Assembly (NCBI RefSeq): GCF_014207985.1
Contig: NZ_JACHMI010000001.1
Span: 3,455,001 to 3,519,000 of the forward strand
DNA from: Nonomuraea rubra
GTDB taxonomy: Bacteria > Actinomycetota > Actinomycetes > Streptosporangiales > Streptosporangiaceae
Direction of reading: 5' to 3'
Length of the DNA stretch: 64,000 nucleotides
This document shows positions 60,275 through 64,000 of the stretch, piece after piece. The notes under the pieces are model-generated. The model worked only from the letters and a program-made list of their open reading frames with translations. It had not been told where the DNA came from and did not search any database. The position numbers and the translations under genes are program-made. The stretch's first letter is position 1; every line of letters begins with the position of its first letter.

Positions 60275-62062
60275 TTGCGGGCAGGAGACCGGCTGGTCGC
60301 CGGCACGGTACGGCGCGGTGGCCCATGGCCCGCAGTGCTGGCCGGCACGGCGGTCGTGGGAGCGGCCGGTGAGCTGGCCGTCCCGTACCTGATCGGCCGC
60401 ACCGTGGACGCCCTCGTGGCCCGCCAGCCGTCCGGTACCCACTGGCTGGCCCTCTGCGCGGGCGCGGTCGCCGCCGTCATGCTCTGCGAGAGCCTCGGCG
60501 TGTGGGCGCGCGGCGCCAGCGGCGCCCACGCCGCCGCGACCCTGCGCTCCGGCGTGCTTCGCCACGTGCTCGGCACCGGCTCGGCGGCCACCCGCCGCTT
60601 CCCGGAAGGCGAGCTCGTCACCCGGGCAGGACTGAACGCCGAGGAGGTCGGCAGGGCACCCGAGACGGTGACCAGCGCGCTCGCCCTGCTCGTCCCCACG
60701 GCGGGCGCGCTGGTCGCGCTCACCCTCATCGCTCCCGTCCTGACGCTCACGCTCGGGGCGGGCATCGTCGTCATCCTCCTCGTCCTGCGGGCCTTCCTGC
60801 GCACCACGACCACGCTCGCCGGCGGGTACCAGCAGGTGCAGGGCGAGATCGCCGCCCGCCTCGTGGAGGCGCTGGGCGGCGCCCGCACGATCGCCGCCGC
60901 GGGCACGGCCGACCGCGAGTCGCGCCGTGTGCTCGCGCCCCTGCCCGGGCTGCGTACGCACGGGATGGCGCTGTGGCGGGCCAACGCCTCCGCCGCCGTC
61001 CGGGCCGGGCTGGTCGTGCCGCTCTTGGAGGTCGCCGTGCTCGCCGTGGGCGGCTTCATGCTCGCCGCCGGCGACCTCACCATCGGAGAGCTGTACGCCG
61101 CCGCGCGCTACGCCGTGCTCGGGGCCTCGCTCAGCACGGCGCTCGGCCACATCAGCGGCCTGGCCAGGGCGCGCGCCGCCGCCGGACGGGTGGCCGAGGT
61201 CCTCGACCTGCCGCCCGTCCGGTACGGCACCCGCACCCTCCCGCCCGGCCCCGGCACGGTCGAGTTCCGCGACGTGGCCGCGAACGGCCTGACCGTCGGC
61301 GATCTCGCGCTCCCCGGCGGCTCCGTCACCGCCGTCGTCGGGCGGTCCGGGGCGGGCAAGTCGCTGCTGGCCGCGCTGGCGGGCCGGCTGGCCGAGCCCG
61401 GGCGCGGCACCGTGCTGCTCGACGGCGTGCCGCTGGCGGAGCTGGCGGAGGAGGAGCTGAGACGGGCGATCGGCTACGCCTTCGAACGCCCGACCCTCGT
61501 CGGCGAGACGATCGGCGACGCCATCAGCCCCGAGCCGGCGCCTCGGGCGGCGGAGGCCGTTCTCGACGGGCGGGCGCCCGTGGCGGGTCGGGTGGCGGAG
61601 GCCGCTGAGGCCGCGTGTGCGGACGGGTTCGTGCGGCGGCTGCCGCTCGGTTACGCCACCCCGCTCGGCGACGCGCCCATGTCCGGTGGCGAGCGGCAGC
61701 GCATCGGCCTGGCCAGGGCGTTCGCGCAGGGGGAGCGGCTGCTCGTGCTCGACGACGCCACCTCCAGCCTCGACACCGTGACCGAGCGCCAGGTGGGCCA
61801 GGCCCTCACCACCGACCGGCACGGCCGCACCCGCCTCATCGCCGCCCACCGCCTCGCCACCGCCGCCCGCGCCGACCAGGTCGTCTGGCTCGACGGCGGC
61901 ATGGTCCGCGCGTGCGGGCCGCACCACGAGCTGTGGCAGGACCCGGCCTACCGCGCGGTCTTCCAGGAATCCGACGGAGCCGACAGAGCCGACAGAGCCG
62001 ACGGAGACCGGGAGGCCCGGAGCGCCGAGGAAGTGCGGGCAGCCGAGGGAGCCGCGCCGTGA
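60275..62062 (+). CDS. ABC exporter half-transporter, RamA/RamB-like (non-canonical Walker B)
   Basis: A 595-residue fusion of membrane domain (about 15-300, five to six spans) and ATPase. Walker A is GRSGAGKSLL near 357, the signature MSGGERQRIGLARAF near 471 and Walker B LLVLDDATSSLD near 493. The catalytic Glu after Walker B is Asp here, so this nucleotide site is probably weak. It would pair with the next gene product to export the lanthipeptide. A TTG start at 60275 is chosen because AGAGGAGGGG ends 4 bases upstream; GTG 60209 is in frame but would place the hairpin within the gene. The C-terminus carries a 9-bp repeat. Confidence 0.87.
   Translation: MRAGDRLVAGTVRRGGPWPAVLAGTAVVGAAGELAVPYLIGRTVDALVARQPSGTHWLALCAGAVAAVMLCESLGVWARGASGAHAAATLRSGVLRHVLGTGSAATRRFPEGELVTRAGLNAEEVGRAPETVTSALALLVPTAGALVALTLIAPVLTLTLGAGIVVILLVLRAFLRTTTTLAGGYQQVQGEIAARLVEALGGARTIAAAGTADRESRRVLAPLPGLRTHGMALWRANASAAVRAGLVVPLLEVAVLAVGGFMLAAGDLTIGELYAAARYAVLGASLSTALGHISGLARARAAAGRVAEVLDLPPVRYGTRTLPPGPGTVEFRDVAANGLTVGDLALPGGSVTAVVGRSGAGKSLLAALAGRLAEPGRGTVLLDGVPLAELAEEELRRAIGYAFERPTLVGETIGDAISPEPAPRAAEAVLDGRAPVAGRVAEAAEAACADGFVRRLPLGYATPLGDAPMSGGERQRIGLARAFAQGERLLVLDDATSSLDTVTERQVGQALTTDRHGRTRLIAAHRLATAARADQVVWLDGGMVRACGPHHELWQDPAYRAVFQESDGADRADRADGDREARSAEEVRAAEGAAP
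61971..62006 (+). repeat. 9-bp tandem repeat in the exporter gene
   Basis: Four copies of CCGAC(A/G)GAG in a row (61971-62006) encode the SDGADRADRADGD stretch after the ATPase domain. The length keeps the reading frame. Confidence 0.8.
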
Positions 62063-63720
62063 ACCCGCTCGTCCGTGCCCTCCGGCGGGAGCCGCGGCAG
62101 CTCGTCAAGCTCGGCCTCTGGTCGGTGGTCGAGGCCGCGCCCGCGTTCCTCATCGGGCATGCCGTGGCCCGCGCCATCGAGGACGGGTTCGCCCCGGCCG
62201 AGCCGCTGATCGGGCTCGGCTGGCTGGCCGCGCTCGGGCTGGCGTGGCTCGCGGGGGCCGTGGCCGCGCGGCAGGTCGTGCTGGCCGTCGCCGCCGTGGC
62301 GGAGCCGTTCAGGGACGATCTGCTGACGCGCGTGGTGGAGGGCGCGCTCAGGACGGGCTCGGGGCGCGACAGCGCGGCCGTGGCCAGGGCCGGGCTCCAG
62401 GTCGAGCTCGCCAGGGACGCCTTCGCGGCCGTGGTCACCACCGTGCGCGGGTTCGTGTTCACGGTGGTCAGCGTCGTGCTGGGGCTGCTGACGCTGGCGC
62501 CGGAGACGCTCGTACTGGTCATGCCGCCGTTCCTGGCCGGGCTCGGGCTCTTCCTGGCCTCGCTGCCCGCGCTGGCCCGGCGGCAGCGGGCGTACCTGCT
62601 GGCCGACGAGCGGCTGGCCGAGGCCATGACCGGCATGGCGGGCGGGCTGCGCGACATCGAGGCGTGCGGCCTGCGGGAGAGCGTGACGGGCCGGCTCGAA
62701 CGCCAGGTCGGCGCGCAGGCCGGCGCCGCCCGCACGCTCGCCCGGGTGAGCGCCGCCCGCACCGCCGCCCTGGCCGCCGGCGGCTGGCTGCCCGTCGTGC
62801 TCGTCCTGGCGGGGACCCCGTGGCTGCTCGACCGGGGCGTGGGCGCCGGGGTGATCGTGGGCACCCTCGCGTACGTCGCCCAGTCCCTGGCGCCCGCGCT
62901 CGGCGGGCTCGTGCAGGGGCTCGGCGTCAGCGGCGTCCGGCTCGCGGTCTCGCTCGGCCGCATCCTGGCCATGGCGCCGCCCGCCGCCCCCGCGCCGTCC
63001 AGGATCAGGCCGTTCACGAACGAAATCCGGCTCGACGCCGTCACCTTCGCCTACGGCCCGCACTCCGCGCCCGTGCTGGAGGGCCTGGACCTGACGGTCC
63101 CCGAGGGCGACCACCTGGCGGTCGTGGGGCCCAGCGGCGCGGGCAAGTCCACGCTCGCGTCCCTGCTCAGCGGCGTGCTGCGGCCCGGCAAGGGCGAGGT
63201 GCTGGTCGGCGGCGTGCCCGCCGCCCAGCTCGACCCCGCCGCCCGCGTGCTGATCCCCCAGGAGGCGTACGTCTTCAGGGGCACGCTCAGGGAGAACCTG
63301 CTCTACCACGCCCAGGACGGCACCGGGCTCGCGGAGGCCGTCGAGGCCGTCGGGGCGGGCGGCCTGGTGGACGAGCTGGGCGGCTACGACGCGCAGGTCG
63401 ACCCCGGCGCGCTCTCGGCAGGACAGCGCCAGCTCATCGCCCTGGCCCGCGCCTACCTGGCCCCCGCCTCGCTCGTCATCCTCGACGAGGCCACCTGCCA
63501 CCTCGACCCGGCCACCGAGGCCAGGGCCGAGGCCGCGTTCGCCCGCAGGGGCGGCACGCTCATCGTGATCGCCCACCGCCTGACCTCCGCCCTGCGCGCC
63601 CGCCGCATCCTGCTCATGGACGGCACCCGGATCACGCTCGGCACCCACGAGGAGCTGATCCGGACCTCCCCCTTGTACGCCGACCTGGCCGGCCACTGGC
63701 ACCCGGAGCCCGTCTCATGA
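62059..63720 (+). CDS. ABC exporter half-transporter, partner with canonical active site
   Basis: A 553-residue ABC exporter subunit with a membrane domain (about 20-290) and an ATPase: Walker A GPSGAGKST near 357, a shortened signature LSAGQRQLIALARAY near 455 and Walker B LVILDEATCHLD near 473 with the catalytic Glu. The pair therefore looks like an asymmetric heterodimer, as for RamA/RamB. The GTG at 62059 overlaps the upstream stop and its own stop overlaps the ATG of the peptidase gene, so the whole set is probably one transcript. Confidence 0.92.
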   Translation: MNPLVRALRREPRQLVKLGLWSVVEAAPAFLIGHAVARAIEDGFAPAEPLIGLGWLAALGLAWLAGAVAARQVVLAVAAVAEPFRDDLLTRVVEGALRTGSGRDSAAVARAGLQVELARDAFAAVVTTVRGFVFTVVSVVLGLLTLAPETLVLVMPPFLAGLGLFLASLPALARRQRAYLLADERLAEAMTGMAGGLRDIEACGLRESVTGRLERQVGAQAGAARTLARVSAARTAALAAGGWLPVVLVLAGTPWLLDRGVGAGVIVGTLAYVAQSLAPALGGLVQGLGVSGVRLAVSLGRILAMAPPAAPAPSRIRPFTNEIRLDAVTFAYGPHSAPVLEGLDLTVPEGDHLAVVGPSGAGKSTLASLLSGVLRPGKGEVLVGGVPAAQLDPAARVLIPQEAYVFRGTLRENLLYHAQDGTGLAEAVEAVGAGGLVDELGGYDAQVDPGALSAGQRQLIALARAYLAPASLVILDEATCHLDPATEARAEAAFARRGGTLIVIAHRLTSALRARRILLMDGTRITLGTHEELIRTSPLYADLAGHWHPEPVS

Positions 63721-64000
63721 ACTTTCCGCCCGCCGAACGCCTCCCCCTCACCGAACACCGCCACGGCCACGAGATCGCCGACCCGTACCGCTGGCTGGAG
63801 GACCCCGCCGACCCGCGCACGCGGGACTGGCTGGCGGCCCAGGACCGGCTGTGGCGCGACAGCGCCGCCGGGCTGCCCCAGCGGGAGCGGTTCCTGGCGC
63901 GGCTGACCGAGCTCAGGGAGACGGGCCTGGTGACCCCGCCCGTGTGGCGCGGCGACAAGCGCTTCCACCTGCGCCAATCCCCGTCGCAGGAGCACCCGGT
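63717..64000 (+). CDS. Prolyl oligopeptidase family protease (3' end outside window)
   Basis: The first 94 residues visible match the N-terminus of S9A prolyl oligopeptidases (IADPYRWLEDPADPRTRDWLAAQDRLWRD). The catalytic domain is beyond the window. Overlap with the exporter stop (ATGA at 63717) puts it in the lanthipeptide operon. FlaP, a prolyl oligopeptidase in the flavipeptin system, removes class III leaders after Pro, so this is a plausible leader protease; P12 of the precursor would be its site. Confidence 0.85.
   Translation, partial: MNFPPAERLPLTEHRHGHEIADPYRWLEDPADPRTRDWLAAQDRLWRDSAAGLPQRERFLARLTELRETGLVTPPVWRGDKRFHLRQSPSQEHP

Overview
The window looks like a chromosomal segment of a high-GC filamentous actinomycete. 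Codon third positions are almost all G/C, genes are packed into ATGA/GTGA-overlapping operons, several starts look leaderless, and there is a conservon, a SapB-type lanthipeptide locus and a diterpenoid locus. The protein repertoire resembles Streptosporangiaceae such as Nonomuraea, but genus is an inference. I saw no rRNA, tRNA, CRISPR array, transposase or integrase.

Regions. 1-5504: the end of a carbon-phosphorus lyase operon (phnI-J-K-L-M plus an inositol-monophosphatase-like gene), cut at the left edge. 5501-10798: a LacI regulator, a PLP-dependent sulfur-amino-acid-type enzyme and a sugar ABC importer with a LacI-type operator. 10964-12909: a DUF485/ActP-type acetate or monocarboxylate symporter pair. 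13102-31829: a large glycan-use locus with a second sugar importer, GH1, a GH36-like enzyme, an FAD oxidoreductase, GH84, a double metallo-beta-lactamase-fold protein, LacI, ROK kinase, a SIS-domain isomerase, GH38 and a 653-residue helical-barrel-like protein. Three near-identical 18-bp operators suggest that one LacI protein controls it. 31807-34968: erythromycin-esterase family gene, double-HTH MerR regulator, a decayed DUF4240 gene and a DUF6882-like gene. 35024-38742: a complete conservon (cvnD-C-B-A on the minus strand). 38936-44263: a compact diterpenoid cluster (class I terpene synthase, class II cyclase, cytochrome P450, GGPP synthase). 44284-57406: mixed genes (esterase, two aldo/keto reductases, STAS and XRE regulators, TetR-controlled MFS pump, WS/DGAT, sulfite-oxidase-like enzyme, PolX, sensor kinase). 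57543-64000: a class III lanthipeptide cluster (LanKC, SapB/AmfS-like precursor, heterodimeric ABC exporter, prolyl oligopeptidase), cut at the right edge.

How parts work together. The glycan locus appears to import oligosaccharides, trim them with alpha-mannosidase, beta-N-acetylglucosaminidase and other glycosidases, and feed the sugars to a kinase and an isomerase. GGPP synthase, class II cyclase, class I synthase and P450 form a minimal pathway to an oxidised labdane-type diterpenoid; the neighbouring conservon may control it, because conservons are often linked to a P450. The lanthipeptide locus has everything needed to modify, export and possibly proteolytically mature a two-ring SapB-like peptide. 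All start choices, operators and promoters are by-eye assignments.
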